Source: Nymphaea colorata (lineage: Eukaryota > Streptophyta > Magnoliopsida > Nymphaeales > Nymphaeaceae). Taken from it: a DNA stretch of 64,000 nucleotides. Location: positions 26,425,876 through 26,489,875 of the forward strand of contig NC_045142.1 of assembly GCF_008831285.2 (NCBI RefSeq), read 5' to 3'. Shown here piece after piece: positions 49,501 through 61,072 of the stretch. The notes beneath the pieces were generated by a model that saw only the letters and a program-made list of their open reading frames with translations, was not told where the DNA came from and made no database searches. Positions within the stretch are counted from its first letter, which is position 1, and each line of letters starts with the position of its first letter. Both the position numbers and the translations under genes were made by a program.

Positions 49501-49918
49501 TTGTATTCACATTTGAGTTCGGGTCTAAATAAATATTCTATATCCAATACTTATACATTTTCAAACTCGGTTTTAACATACGTAACGCGGTTCGGATTTG
49601 GATGTATATCTAAAGCTCAGATTTAGATCGTTTGTGGATTAAATCCAGGTTCAGATCACATTTTGTTTTTGAATTTAAAATTCAGATTTAAATAGATGGC
49701 ATGAAAATTTTCTTCATTGCATTCGAAGTCGAATATGTAAACAAATGTTGTCGGAGTTGAAGAAAGAAAAAAAAATGATGAGGATTGGTCAAGGAATCAC
49801 TAGTCACGGCACTTCTCATGACATATGCAAACACGCCCCCGAAAGTGTAGAAGTAGCCTTTGAATTCCATGGTGATAATGGACCAGCTTCTTCAAACTTA
49901 ATGATGCAACAGTAATGA
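46550..49918. other. GATL upstream region and gene-free DNA
   Basis: A (GA)n tract at about 46912-46932 lies in the likely GATL 5' UTR or promoter. 47.5-48.05 kb holds a loose tandem duplication: landmarks GCGCC(C)AGGCTGGC at about 47820 and 48000, and CACTGCTGTAATAAA at about 47943 and 48108. A hairpin at 48.2-48.3 kb is listed separately. About 49380-49700 is a degenerate TCGGAT/GAATC repeat. No gene is supportable. Confidence 0.5.
48211..48297. other. Imperfect inverted repeat (hairpin)
   Basis: The left arm GATGGACGG (CGGA) GGTTTCGAGGC pairs with the right arm GCCTCGGAAACCGTCCATC, with one 4-nt and one 1-nt bulge and a loop of about 35 nt. No flanking gene explains it. Confidence 0.6.
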
Positions 49919-50097
49919 ATGGGGAGCCAGAAATTTTTTTATTCGAATTAAATTTTCTAAATTTTGATACCGTCTAAAATATTATGTTTCAAAAATTTTA
50001 CATAGGACAATTGAAATTTTCTAAAATTTACATTAAATTTCTCGGTTTTTTTAGGGGGGGTTAGGGCCGCTGCGGCCCCATCTTGGCTCCGCCACCT
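49919..50097 (+). mobile_element. Mutator-like MITE copy
   Basis: Begins AATGGGGAGCCAGAAATTTT and ends TCTTGGCTCCGCCACCTG, clear inverted ends. The interior carries TTTCTAAATTTTGATACCG and TTCTAAAATTTACATTAAAT. No clear target duplication. Confidence 0.6.
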
Positions 50098-50980
50098 GAC
50101 AAAAAAAAAAGATGTTTCACCTTGCCGCTCCTGTTTTTTTCTCCATTCCTTCTTATTTACTTTTTTTTTTTTTTTGTCGGTGGATTTTTTTAAATTGGGG
50201 ATCATGAGCAATTAGTATTCTAGTTGATAACAAATACAAAACTGACAAACGTGACTCATGTGATTGGACTTGTGGTACTTAGATTTTTCTCAAACCCGCT
50301 TTAGATGGTATATGATCACAATTAAAAAAAAAACATTCCTGAAATATACCAAAATTTATGTTCCAAAACCGACACAATGACAAAAAAAAAAGAAAAAGAA
50401 TTGATGTAGAAGTTTTCAATCATGCTGAACACTACTCTCTCATATATATACATATATATATATATATATAATATCATAGATTTCCAAAGTTGAAATCTTC
50501 AACTTAGTGACGTGATTTTGGTTTGCTTCTACATGAAACCATGATGATAAATTCTGAAAGTGACAACTCTTGAGCCTTGATAGTTCTCTCCGACCTTCTT
50601 AGAAATGACTAACACGTTAAACAAGCAATAAGAAACGGACATTGCCAAAAAGTGAGGTTAAAACTTTAATTATGGTTTTCTCCCAAGAAAAGTTGCTGCA
50701 GCATGAATACAAAATCTGGATTTAGCATAAACTTTTTAGCGCAATCAACTTTAAATAAAATAGTCCTAACATTTCGACTATGATGTGATTTTTTTTAATA
50801 TACTTGGATTATACTTAATAAGGACAGGGCACCATGTCTCATATAAAATAATCCATGGCCACTGGTGCCAAGGGCAAGAAATTATAAGACTTCAAGAGAC
50901 TTTTTTATTTTTTATTTCTAGACGAATACTTATGTTACCAACTCCAAATTTGCATGTTTTTGATTGGTGAAACCCTTGAG

Positions 50981-51017
<37 letters not shown>

Positions 51018-51552
51018 GGGGGTTGGAGTGTCGGCCAAATGCCCTCTATATTTTTGTTTGATATGCATATTATTTCTAGATTCAACAAGCAATACCATGT
51101 TTTACATTGTGCATTATGTGAAATTATGCACCCAAATAAACACAAAATTCTTCTTACGAAGGACTCTCTTAACGTCTATAGATGCTGACTGCTCTTCTTC
51201 AATGCATCGTAAAAGGAGTTAGCAAATGAGAAGTTTTCCAATCAAATATTTCGGAGCTCGCATCAATCTCTTCAGTAAAGTTCTTGGCGCATAAATTTTG
51301 TACTTATCCAATAGAGATGACTTGCAAGTCGCCAAATTTGGGAGGATGTCGTGATTTCTAAACTCACATACGTAGATTGTACTCTATGTTGCTGCAAAAT
51401 AGAGTCACGGTGCAACAAATTTCACAAAGGGGAGTTTTGCGTTTCCTTGTTGTGTTAATAATAAAAGTATACTTTCGGGATGTTTGATGCCCTGTAGAAA
51501 TTGTTTGGAGACAAATCTTCTTGGAGAACACCTCGGCGTGAGTCCTCCGGCG
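50098..51552. other. Upstream region of the PPR gene
   Basis: A (TA)n tract at about 50449-50470 and a (CT)n tract at 50982-51012, the latter about 550 bp upstream of the PPR start. No other gene. Confidence 0.55.
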
Positions 51553-51648
51553 ATGCCCGATGAGGAATCCGTCGCTTGGTCTCCTTCCCTCCTCTTCTCT
51601 GCTCCTACGCAGAAACGGAAGCTTCTCTCATCGCTCCCTCAGCGTTGA
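51553..51648 (+). promoter_or_regulatory. Upstream ORF overlapping the PPR start codon
   Basis: ATG at 51553, seven bases before the PPR ATG and in another frame, opens 31 codons and stops with TGA at 51646-51648, inside the PPR coding region. It has G at -3, while the PPR ATG has C at -3, so the upstream start is in the better context. If both lie in the mRNA, the PPR protein would depend on leaky scanning. Confidence 0.5.
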
Positions 51649-53767
51649 TACTTCTCCAGTCGAGCTTGCGGCGGACCTCCTTCGCAGCAACGAATGGAGT
51701 CCAGAGGTTGAGAAGGAGCTGAGCGGCCGGCTCCCCTCTTTCTCCCCTTCCCAACTCCTACTTCTCATTGAGCGAATTGGGGACAGCCGAAAGGCTCTGA
51801 AGTTCTTCGAATGGGCAAAATCTCGAGTACCCACATGCCCAATCTCGCGTGTTCATGCCCCTTCTGCTTTCTTCTCTATGTTCAAGCTCGCACTCGGCGA
51901 CCCCGTGGATTCCCGTTCACGAATGGAAGAATTGATTGGGAAATTCGACGAGCACAGGTCTCCTCTGACGCTGGACTCCGCCTCCTTGCTGATCAAGTAC
52001 TTCGGAAGAGCCAAATCGGTAGAAAAGTCGATTGCAGTCTTCGAAGAGGTAAAGAAGTCGCGAATCCCTATCAGGAGACCTTTCCTTTATAATAATCTCT
52101 TGGATGTTCTGGTTAAGTTTGACCGTTTTGATAGAGCCCTCGAATTGATCCACGAAATGCTCTGTGATTGTGCTCCGAACTACGTTACCTTTTCGATCGT
52201 TTTCTCTGGTTTATTGAAGAAAAGTAGGCCTCTCGATGCTCTCCGTCTAGCTGAGAAGATGGCTAGTCATGGGGTGTTTCCTGATGCTATACATTTGACT
52301 CAATTGATTAGTAAGTTATGCAACATTGGTGAGAGAAGGAAGGCCTGGATTGCACTTCATGCTGTTATGGATAAGGGGGGTAAGGTGCATGTTCCTTCTT
52401 TTAACGCTCTCTTAGCGGGTTTAGGTAGAGACTGTGATTTTTCAAAGATGAATTTGCTGCTTAGTGAGATGAAGAAGTTAGGAGTTGAGCCTAATATCGT
52501 GACATTTAGTACTCTTATCAATAACCTTTGTAAATCACACCGAGTTGACGAGGCATTGCACGTGTTCGAGAATATGACAGAGGCTGGAGGATGTGTTCCC
52601 GACGTTATCATGTTCAACACCCTGGTTGATGGCCTTTGCAAGGTGGGCAGGCGTCAAGAAGGTTTGGCATTGGTTGGTAGGATGAAAGAATTCGGCTGCT
52701 CACCGAACGTTGTGACTTATAACTGCTTAATAGATGGGTTCTGCAAGGCTGGAGAGATTGATGGTGCTCGTGAGTTGTTCACCCAAATGGTTAATGACGA
52801 GGTCCGGCCTAATATGATTACAATGAACTGCATCTTAGATGGTATGTGTAAGAATGGTAGAATAGGCAATGCGCTTGAGTTTTTCCGCAGCATCGAGGAG
52901 AAGGGTCTGAAAGGCAATGCTGTTACCTACGGTTGCATGATCAATGGCTTCTGCCAAGTGAACAATGTGGGTAAAGCCCTGGCTCTGTTTGAAGAGATGA
53001 AGCAGAGAGGTGTCGCCCCTGATTTTGTCATTTATTGCACTTTGATTTCTGGCTTGAGCTACGCTGAGAGATTGGATGAAGCACGTTCATACCTCAATTT
53101 GATGAAAAATGATGGTTTTTGCCCTGATAATGTGTGCTATAACATTTTGATAAATGGATTTTGCAATAATAAAGAATTTGACAAAGCATACGAAATGCTT
53201 GTGGAAATGGAAAAGGTGGGATTGAAACCTGATACAGTGACATATAATACACTTATTACGGCTGCATGCAGGGATGGTGATTTTTCCAGTGCGCATGAAC
53301 TGATTGAAAAAATGATTGCGGATGGTTCTGTTGCATCTGTGGTTACTTATGGCTCTCTCATCCATGGTTACTCTAAATCCGGAAATCTTGATCAAGCCAT
53401 AAACCTCTTTAATAGTATGCCAAAGGTGGGTCTTTCACCAAACATTGTCATATACAATATTTTGATTGATTTTCTGTCTTTTGAAGGTAGAGCTGATGAT
53501 GCTCTTTCTCTCATGAATGATATGCGTGACAAAGGGATAATCCCAAATGTCATTACATACAATGCTATGCTGAGAGGGCTTGCTAGAAAGAACTTACGTG
53601 GTGAAGCTTTTCAGCTCATGGATCAGATGAAAGAGCAGGGCTGTGATCCCGATAATTTGACTGCTGAGGTTCTTACCAATTGGTTTTCTACTTCTGAGGA
53701 TCTGTCCAAGATAAGAAGCTTTCTGGAAGAGACGAATATAAATGTTCATGCAGTCTCTGCTTGTTAA
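51560..53767 (+). CDS. P-class pentatricopeptide repeat protein, organelle-targeted
   Basis: 735 residues, no intron. The Ser/Arg/Leu-rich N-terminus (LLPSSSLLLRRNGSFSHRSL) looks like a mitochondrial or plastid transit peptide. From about residue 140 there are some 16-17 PPR motifs of 35 residues, each with the (V/I)TYN.LI.G.CK helix pattern (e.g. NVVTYNCLIDGFCK, DTVTYNTLITAACR). No E, DYW or SMR domain follows, so this is a pure P-class protein binding organellar RNA for stabilisation, splicing or translation. The N-terminal layout and length resemble the Arabidopsis At3g61520/At5g28460 group (from memory, not checked). The RNA target cannot be read from here. Its 3' end faces the CSLD gene 1.2 kb away. 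The start ATG is in a weak context, with an overlapping upstream ORF. Confidence 0.94.
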   Translation: MRNPSLGLLPSSSLLLRRNGSFSHRSLSVDTSPVELAADLLRSNEWSPEVEKELSGRLPSFSPSQLLLLIERIGDSRKALKFFEWAKSRVPTCPISRVHAPSAFFSMFKLALGDPVDSRSRMEELIGKFDEHRSPLTLDSASLLIKYFGRAKSVEKSIAVFEEVKKSRIPIRRPFLYNNLLDVLVKFDRFDRALELIHEMLCDCAPNYVTFSIVFSGLLKKSRPLDALRLAEKMASHGVFPDAIHLTQLISKLCNIGERRKAWIALHAVMDKGGKVHVPSFNALLAGLGRDCDFSKMNLLLSEMKKLGVEPNIVTFSTLINNLCKSHRVDEALHVFENMTEAGGCVPDVIMFNTLVDGLCKVGRRQEGLALVGRMKEFGCSPNVVTYNCLIDGFCKAGEIDGARELFTQMVNDEVRPNMITMNCILDGMCKNGRIGNALEFFRSIEEKGLKGNAVTYGCMINGFCQVNNVGKALALFEEMKQRGVAPDFVIYCTLISGLSYAERLDEARSYLNLMKNDGFCPDNVCYNILINGFCNNKEFDKAYEMLVEMEKVGLKPDTVTYNTLITAACRDGDFSSAHELIEKMIADGSVASVVTYGSLIHGYSKSGNLDQAINLFNSMPKVGLSPNIVIYNILIDFLSFEGRADDALSLMNDMRDKGIIPNVITYNAMLRGLARKNLRGEAFQLMDQMKEQGCDPDNLTAEVLTNWFSTSEDLSKIRSFLEETNINVHAVSAC

Positions 53768-54979
53768 TTATTGAATAATTCTAAAATACCTTTGGATTTT
53801 GCGGCAACCGGTAACATGGCCGTCTCAACATGCTTGAAACTATGTGTGGATATCTGCACGTGCTTTTAGTGATTTTCATTCTTGCTCTCGCTGAGAAGAC
53901 CATGGGGAGGTGGTGCCTGTTGTTGTTGTGACTAGCTTCCAACTAGATAAGCTAAAGGGTCAATTTGAGATTCTTTCGCCATCTCAAATGGAATGAGATG
54001 AAAGAGTATGCAGATTTTAAGGAATCAGGACTGTATATACATCTAGCAGCCAGTATGATGTATTATGTTTGTAGTGACCTCTCATGCCAACTCAGGCCAT
54101 GTTGAGAGGATTGTAAAGGCGCAGGCTTGGTTCTTGCCTCAAATAGAGAATACATCTTCGATCTTCCTTCTCATCCACTGCATGAGATGGCATTTATCTG
54201 CTAAAGGCTCCCTTCTAAAGGCGCAGGCTTGGTTCTTGCCTCAAATAGAGAATGCATCTTTGATCTTCCTTCTCATGCACTGCATGAGATGGCATGTATC
54301 TCTCTCAGCTCTGCAGAGGGCTTTTTTTGGTTTTAGCATTGATATTTGTCTAAAAAAATGTAAAAGGCTCTCAGCTGCAGAGCGCTTTTTTGGTTTTAGC
54401 ATTGATATTGTCTAAAAAAATGTAAAAGGCTGTGCGTTAATGCTAATTGGAAATTTTGAAACCTGCACTTGTGTTTCTTTTGTCCACTTGGTCGAGTGAT
54501 TGCTGACTTTGCTAGTTTTAAACCCAAAGATTGTAGCACACATACACAAAGAAACACAAAACTGGTGCCTTGGGTCTTGATCCATGCAGCAATTGCTTTT
54601 ACCTTAACGTACCAGTGTTTGTGTGTGCGTCTTAGGGTTGGGTTATGCTGCAATTGCTTTTTACCTTAACGTACCAGTGTTTCTGTGTGCGTCTTAGGTT
54701 TCTACTGTTCTCGTTGGCGGCCAGAGAGATTGAGAAATAATAGGCTAGTATGTCATATTTCTGCTTGCTCTACGAGAAATAGAAATACACGGTAGGAAAG
54801 AATAAGGTTGCAAGTAACAAGTAACAAACAAACATTACATGATAAGAGAGAAAAATTGGTCCAGGGAAGCTGTTTGTTCCTTTCGGAGCACAGGAACTGA
54901 AACTGTAACTTCTGTCGTAGGTTCTTCCGTTTTGAATTTCAGAGAAACTGTTCATATTGCTGGTTCTTTCTGTAACACC
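53768..54979. other. Convergent intergenic gap PPR/CSLD
   Basis: Contains the 3' UTRs of both genes and three separate local tandem duplications (next entry). No coding sequence. Confidence 0.7.
54114..54710 (+). repeat. Three consecutive local tandem duplications
   Basis: (1) Period 102, units from 54115 and 54217, about 80 bp matched, landmark AAAGGCGCAGGCTTGGTTC. (2) Period about 64, units from 54311 and 54375, landmark TGGTTTTAGCATTGATATT. (3) Period 61, units from 54589 and 54650, landmark ACCTTAACGTACCAGTGTTT. Each is a two-copy array with few differences. Confidence 0.85.
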
Positions 54980-57900
54980 TCAAGGAAACTGGAATTTTCC
55001 ATACTGGGTCTTCGAGTAGGGTGGACTAACATACACCCACATCAGTGAAATGATGATGGATATCAAACCGGACCACATAAAAACTATGGTGGGAGTTTTT
55101 CCCCTCCTCCCCATCAATCCCTTTGCAAATGGGTACAGGTGGCAGAGCACCCATGAGCTGAAGAAGACACCACCAAGAAGCTTACTCCACTCGGGGTACT
55201 CGCTGTACATGGTTCGCGCCGCACCCACAGCTATGGCAATGATGTTCACCATCATGATGGTAATAGGAGGAACCATCAGGAAGCTCCACTTCACTACATA
55301 GAGGTCAGCAAATTCATCTTCGCTATCATCAACTGCGGATTTCGAAGTCAGTGTGAATGATATATCCACACCAGCAATCACCTTAAGGAGACCCTGTAAG
55401 ACAGCGGCAGGGTGAGCGCTGGTTCCTCCAATCAACCAGAACTGCTCGTTCCTCCACCAGTCATGGAGGGTGATCCCCGACCACTTTATCTCAAGAATCG
55501 CCAGGAGGCAGAGTGTGAGGGTTATGAGAAGCAGATAAATCAGGAAAGTTACGCTCAGTGTCTGGACTATGAATTGTCCAGTGAACAGAGACATGGCAGG
55601 TAGGATGCAGTAGACAATGAGAAAGATGGATGTGAAAGGGTAGATACCAACGTTGAAGTACGCCACCCTCTGCAAGAACTTCATTCTGCTACTGGCAAAT
55701 AGTGCATTGTTACGAGAGAAGAATATCTCGACAGAACCTGTTGCCCAACGAAGAACCTGGTGAAGTCTGTCAGTGAGATTGATAGGTGCAGTTCCTCGGA
55801 ATGCATCTCTCTTTGTGACACAATAGATAGATCTCCACCCTCTGTTATGCATCCTGTATCCTGTTACCACATCCTCTGTCACAGAACCGTAGATCCAGCC
55901 AATTCTTTGTCCCCACTCTGTTTTATCCTCGTAGAAGCAGGATATCACACTGATGGCTTCAGCAACAGTGGCAGCATCAAGAGGCTCTCTTGGTTTGGCA
56001 AGCGCACCAGCAGGCCTGCCGAGTTTCACTCCATCCTGCTCTTGCAGCAACCTCCCCTGATATTCAGCAAGAGGAATTGAAGCAACAAGAGTAGTTGAAT
56101 TGCCAAACTTCTTAGGAAGAAGCTGTGATTCAAGATCATCGAAGCCTTCGTCGTCGTTGCCACCAGAAATTATCTGTTCCAACTCATTCTTGGGTGTCTT
56201 TGGCTTTCTCAAGAAGAGCTTAATCTTCCTTCTTCCAAAGCACCCTCTGTGTTCTGTAGTTCTCGGTGGGTTGAAACCATAGAGAGCTATTCTTCTGAAA
56301 ACACAGCCAGTACCAACGTACATTGGGCCCTGAAGACCATCAAGAGCTCTCATACTCACATCAAAAAATACTGTGTTGTGATTTGCGTATCTATCGTTGG
56401 GATCAATCCCCTCGAATCTCTGAGGGAACTGAACGTAGCAAATCCTGTCGCCTCCTCTATCCAACATGAAGCACATTCCTTCACGAAGAGCCATCGAGTT
56501 GTATATGTAGTGATCGCAGTCCAGATTAAGAATGAAGGGCCCATTGGACATGATAGCACTCGTCCGGACCAACGCATTCATGGCTCCTGCCTTTTTGTTG
56601 TGGTCATAACCGGGCCTTTTCTCTCGAGAAACGTAAACCAACATGGGTAGTCTGATGTCTACTTCAGTTGTATCAACTGGATTGGAATCATCTGCCTCTG
56701 CGCCCATTACTGGTTCTGAGTTCGGAGGAGCCAGCATTGCCTGTACAAGAATTGCAAACTTTTAGCTGGAGTTTGCAGATACAAAACCAAGCACAACTCA
56801 GAAAGAAACCAAAAGTCGAGACAAAAACTTAGCTCACCTGAATTATGCTGGCGTGGTCTCCCCTGGAGTGGTCAACCTCACCGGACGGCCATGTTCCTGG
56901 CCAATGTGCACCATCAGCCATCCATGTTGCCTTTGGAACTTTGATGGGTTCGGAAATATTGCCTCCCATTTCAAACTGTTTCTTCTTGGCACGAAGTTCT
57001 TCATGTGCATTGTAAGCATCTGACCTCCTCCTGATTGATTCAGGCAGGGAATTGATCCTCACCTTGAACTCATCGTATTCTCTCTTCACCCTTCTTCTCT
57101 CCTTCACGAAATCCAACCGGACTTTGTTCTTCAAGAAATCACGTTTCTGCCCAAAATAGGACTCTGGATTCCGGGGTTCAATGTTGTGCTTTCTGCAGAA
57201 TGGAACCCATATCCGAGCAAAGCTCGCAGTTTCTGCAAGAGCTTCAAATGTTAGGAGCGCGCCTCCATCATCAGAAAGATAACATGCGACTTTTTCAACT
57301 GGATAATCAACTGCAAGGATCGATAGTATCGTATTAGCAGTAACCAGTGGAGGCTCTTTCTCAGGATCTGCTGTAGAAACGAAGACATCTATGCCAGGCA
57401 GGTCAGATCTTCCTTTCGGGTTCCTAAAACTCGGTGACTCGAAGCGCTGCTTGAGTACTGTCAAATCTGTTACTCTGTTCACTGGACAGAGTTTAGGTAG
57501 CTGGTCGAGAAGCCATGATATGGCGAACCACATCTCACAGACTGTAGACATTCCCCAAAGCCACATTGCCTCGTGATTCGGATGGCGAATTCTCCATGTG
57601 AGAAAGAAACCGAGAGCCACTAAGCGGATCATTATTAACAATCTGCATGATCAGAAAGAAAGAATAGGCACGGTCACGTATTACTGAAATTTTAATCTAA
57701 ATACAAACTAACCCTTTTCAAATTCCGAAGAAAAACTTTGTTCCATGTATAATCATGACCTCATCAGATTGAAAATATAAATATAATGGTTTAATTAAAT
57801 TTTAACATATTAAAATAAAAGCAATGGCATATTCTTTTCGAGAAAGACAATGAAGCTAATCAGACTATGCAAAAAAAATCCAATAAGAAATGAATCTAAT

Positions 57901-58952
57901 ATAATTGTCAAGCACGGCAGGAAATAAGATCAACTGAAAATAAAACTCTACACGTTAAATGAAAACAGAGACCATGAAAGGGAATCCATAATGCACAAGC
58001 AGTTATATACACAAGCAGTGAATTGAGTTCCTTAGCAGTACCTGTATGGGCTCAGAATTGCTGTAGATACAGCAGTTTTTCTTGTCAATGGCCTCCTGCT
58101 TTTCTCTTCAAAATCAGGAGGCTCCTGGAACGAGCCGCCAGTATATCCTTCCTTAGGCCAGACAGCATTTCCATATCCATAGGTTCCCTTGGTTTCATAG
58201 AGCCATCTAGCATGGTCGAATTCGGGCGGATGATTCGGAGCTTTGAATGATCTCACAACAGAGAGCCTTTTTTCGAGCTTTGGCTCCTTCATGGTGGGCA
58301 GAGGAAGAGCTTGATCCTCTGCTTCAGACAGGGATTCTTCCTCCACATCCTCCTCCACCTCTCTGAACTCTTCTTTGCATCCAGGGCATTTCTCTCCGTT
58401 CCTGATGCGCTCCAAGTAGCATTCTCTGCAGATCCTGAAGCGGCAAAGGCAGGGCAGATTACCCTCCTCACGGAGTGCCTTGCCGTCGCATCCTGGCATT
58501 CCGCAGACCAACATCATGGATTCCTCTGGTTTTTCAGGGTAGCTTTTCATGGGTTCTATGATGTGTCCCCTGGTCACACAATTGAATCCTCCAGTAAAAA
58601 TGGTTCCTGAGATGAAGCTGTTCTGCGTTTTCCCGGCAATCTTAGACTCAGATTCGCCGGGGAGGCTGGCCTGTGAATCTGACATTGGCTGGTGGTCGGG
58701 AGTCGGAGGTATCTGCACCGTGTAACTCACATATTCAGAGCTCACATCAGTCTCATCTTTAGTCTCTGAGCAGTACCTCGAACCGGTCGACAACCTCTTC
58801 CCTCTGCTGATCAGCGGAGAATTTGGACTGTTTGATATGGACGTCCTGGGAACAGGGCTGGTGATGCCCATGGATCTAGAGCCACCTATTGCTGTCGCTG
58901 AGACCGTTATGGTCACAGGAGAAGCAGGGGAAGAAGAAGCCTTCTTCACCAT
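54980..58952 (-). CDS. CSLD5: Cellulose synthase-like D protein (CSLD5 type)
   Basis: Processive family GT2 polysaccharide synthase. CSLD proteins make a beta-1,4-glucan/mannan-type wall polymer in tip-growing and dividing cells; CSLD5 acts at the cell plate. Exons 58042-58952, 56838-57642 and 54980-56740 (introns of 399 and 97 bp, GT-AG) join to 1158 residues. Landmarks in order: N-terminal [15 protein letters not shown] (76-89); RING-like cysteines C150-x4-C...PCLC...CRECY...CPGC to 192; CSLD hallmark [10 protein letters not shown] (257-266); catalytic DDG (428-430); DCD (646-648); TED (860-862); QVLRW (900-904). Two membrane helices lie near 305-350 and about six after 915; the end is FQFP. 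The start is the ATG at 58952. An in-frame ATG at 59024 lies before a TTTTGCAG that may be a 5'-UTR intron acceptor. All catalytic residues are intact. CSLD5 rather than CSLD1-4 is inferred from N-terminal sequence and loop similarity. Confidence 0.95.
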
Positions 58953-60621
58953 TTTTGCTCCTCTTTCCTTCCTCTCTTCCTTCTTCCTGCAAAACCAACT
59001 TCCAGAAACAAAGCAAGGTAGCACAGGAATACGTCCTCAGTGGAAGAATGAAGACAGAAAAAATGTGGGTCACATGAGAAACCCTCTTAGAGAGAGAATC
59101 TGGAATTGCAGAGGCTGGTGGATGAATGGGAGAGAAGCATAGACATGCAAACGTTAAAAAGGGAGAAGGAAGTAAAAGGAGAGCATGGTGCCGTTGGAGA
59201 AGGGGAATAAAAGGGGAGGATGGTGTTAAAAGTATAGCGCTCTTTGCTGTGCGGCGATTAAGAAGCGCGCCTCGTCCCGTGGAGACTCAAATTCGAAAAA
59301 CTAACGGTCGAGTGATGTGGACGGTCCATCCTTCGCGATCAACGTCCGTGGAGTCGTCGTTCTGCCAACGGTCACATATCTCACGTTGTTTTCTCCCTGG
59401 TCTGACTTTGATGGGAGCTGTAACGGTTAGTTTTCAGGTGAACGGCCAACCGGAGGGAGAAGTAAAGGGTGGTAATTTTAATTACTGAGTGGTCCCTCCT
59501 TGTCTCTGCTTTTTCGAATCGGCCGCCAGGCATTTTCGGATATTCCTCACCGCTGGATGGAAAATTCTAACGATTAGAAAATGGGTTGAAGTCAACTATC
59601 TTTTCTCAATATTTTATTTTTTGAAATTTTCTTAAAATTCAACTGGCTTTTGTGGCCGTGGATATGTAGGATAATGGAACAAGTGAATTTTAAATTTAAA
59701 TTATAAGTTAAAATATTATAAATAGATTTGTTAATTTAGAATCTTCCTTGTGGATTTTAAGAAAATGTAAAAAAAATCAAGGACTATTAGGTCACTCAGG
59801 CCTTGTCGGTAGCGTTCTCAATTGGCTGAATTTATCAAGCCAAATCCATTTGGTCTGATCCAGTAAAGAGAATAGGATCTAGTTAAGCAATTGGATCCAG
59901 ATTGTCGTGTTGCTTCTGGATTTGAGCTTAGAACCGGCTCCAAAGTTTGACAAAGATCCAAATAAAATGTCATGTCTGAAACCGGACTCCAGTTTGGTTT
60001 CAATAGTCAAATCCAAAGTCTGGAACTGAAACTAAAGATGATTAGATTGGAATTTTTAAAGCCTGGATCTGAACTGAGTCCAAACTGCTTGCTTCTTTGC
60101 TTGTTCCAACTTCCACGATCCAGACATAATAAAGTAAAGAGTTTGATACCAAAAATATGGACCCCTTGCTACCATATCATAATAAATACAAAGCTATCCC
60201 CACTAACTTTTCCTTAGTATGTAATAAAAAGAAATTAAATTGGAAAAACTAGAAAAACAAAAACAAGTAAACAATCATATCTTTCACATATTAATATAAC
60301 TTGTTTAAATTTCTATAGATGAAACAAACAATCAAAATCCTCTTTTAACATGAATTTCTAAAAGACTAGGGATGCAAATGATTTGTGAATTTTCTTCTCA
60401 TAGCTCCATTGTGTAGCAGTTTAAATGTTATGCCCCCCTAACAAGAGACCATGTGTTATGGGCTCTAAATGGCCAAAATGTCCTCAATGAAAGACCCCTT
60501 CCTCTATAAAGGGTAAATGTTGAACCTGGTTTTTTTTTGTTTTTCTTATAAATTTACAGCGACAGCCTTTTGCTAAGACCTGGGAATATGACTTCCCATG
60601 TTAACGTTATAACACAAAAGC
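58953..60621. other. CSLD upstream region and gene-free DNA
   Basis: About 58953-59250 is probable 5' UTR/promoter of CSLD, with purine-rich tracts. About 59790-60110 is a degenerate GGATCC/CCAAATCC-rich dispersed repeat. No other gene. Confidence 0.5.
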
Positions 60622-61072
60622 TAGGGGTGAACATGAGCCGAGTTGAGCCCGAGTTCAATGAACTCGAGCTCGGCTCGACTAATGAAACCTCGAGCTCGAC
60701 TCATCTCGAGCTCAAGAATAGGCTGAATAGCTCGACGGAAGCAGCTTGACTCATCTCGAGCTCAAGAATAGCTCGACAGAAGCAGCTCGAGCTTGACTTG
60801 GCTATTATGTGTTGCGCTCGAGTTCAACTCAATTAAGGCTCGACAAACTCATTTGAATAGAATTGATATTCATGGTTACGTGTTGAGCTCGAGCTCAACT
60901 CGATTAAGCCTCGACAAACTCTTAAACTCGTTTGAATACATTGACTTGATTAAAGCTCGACAAACTCGATTACGACTCAAGCTCGACTCGGCAGTCGATT
61001 ATTTGAATGAGTCGACTCATGAACTCGAGCTTGACTCGTTAAGCAAATGACTCAACTCGTTGTTCACCCCTA
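60622..61072. mobile_element. Non-autonomous hAT-like element, TCGAG-rich (copy 3)
   Basis: 451 bp with good inverted ends: TAGGGGTGAACATGAGCCGA at the left and, reading the right end in reverse complement, TAGGGGTGAACAACGAGTTG. It is flanked by ACAAAAGC (60614-60621) and CAAAAAGC (61073-61080), 6 of 8 matching. The interior includes an internal duplication (GACTCATCTCGAGCTCAAG at about 60696 and 60750). No ORF. Confidence 0.72.

Noticed and set aside
58953-59024. Upstream in-frame ATG for CSLD (24 extra residues)
   Set aside because: The family usually begins at the MVKKAS-type start. A TTTTGCAG acceptor-like site between the two ATGs suggests the upstream one may be intronic.
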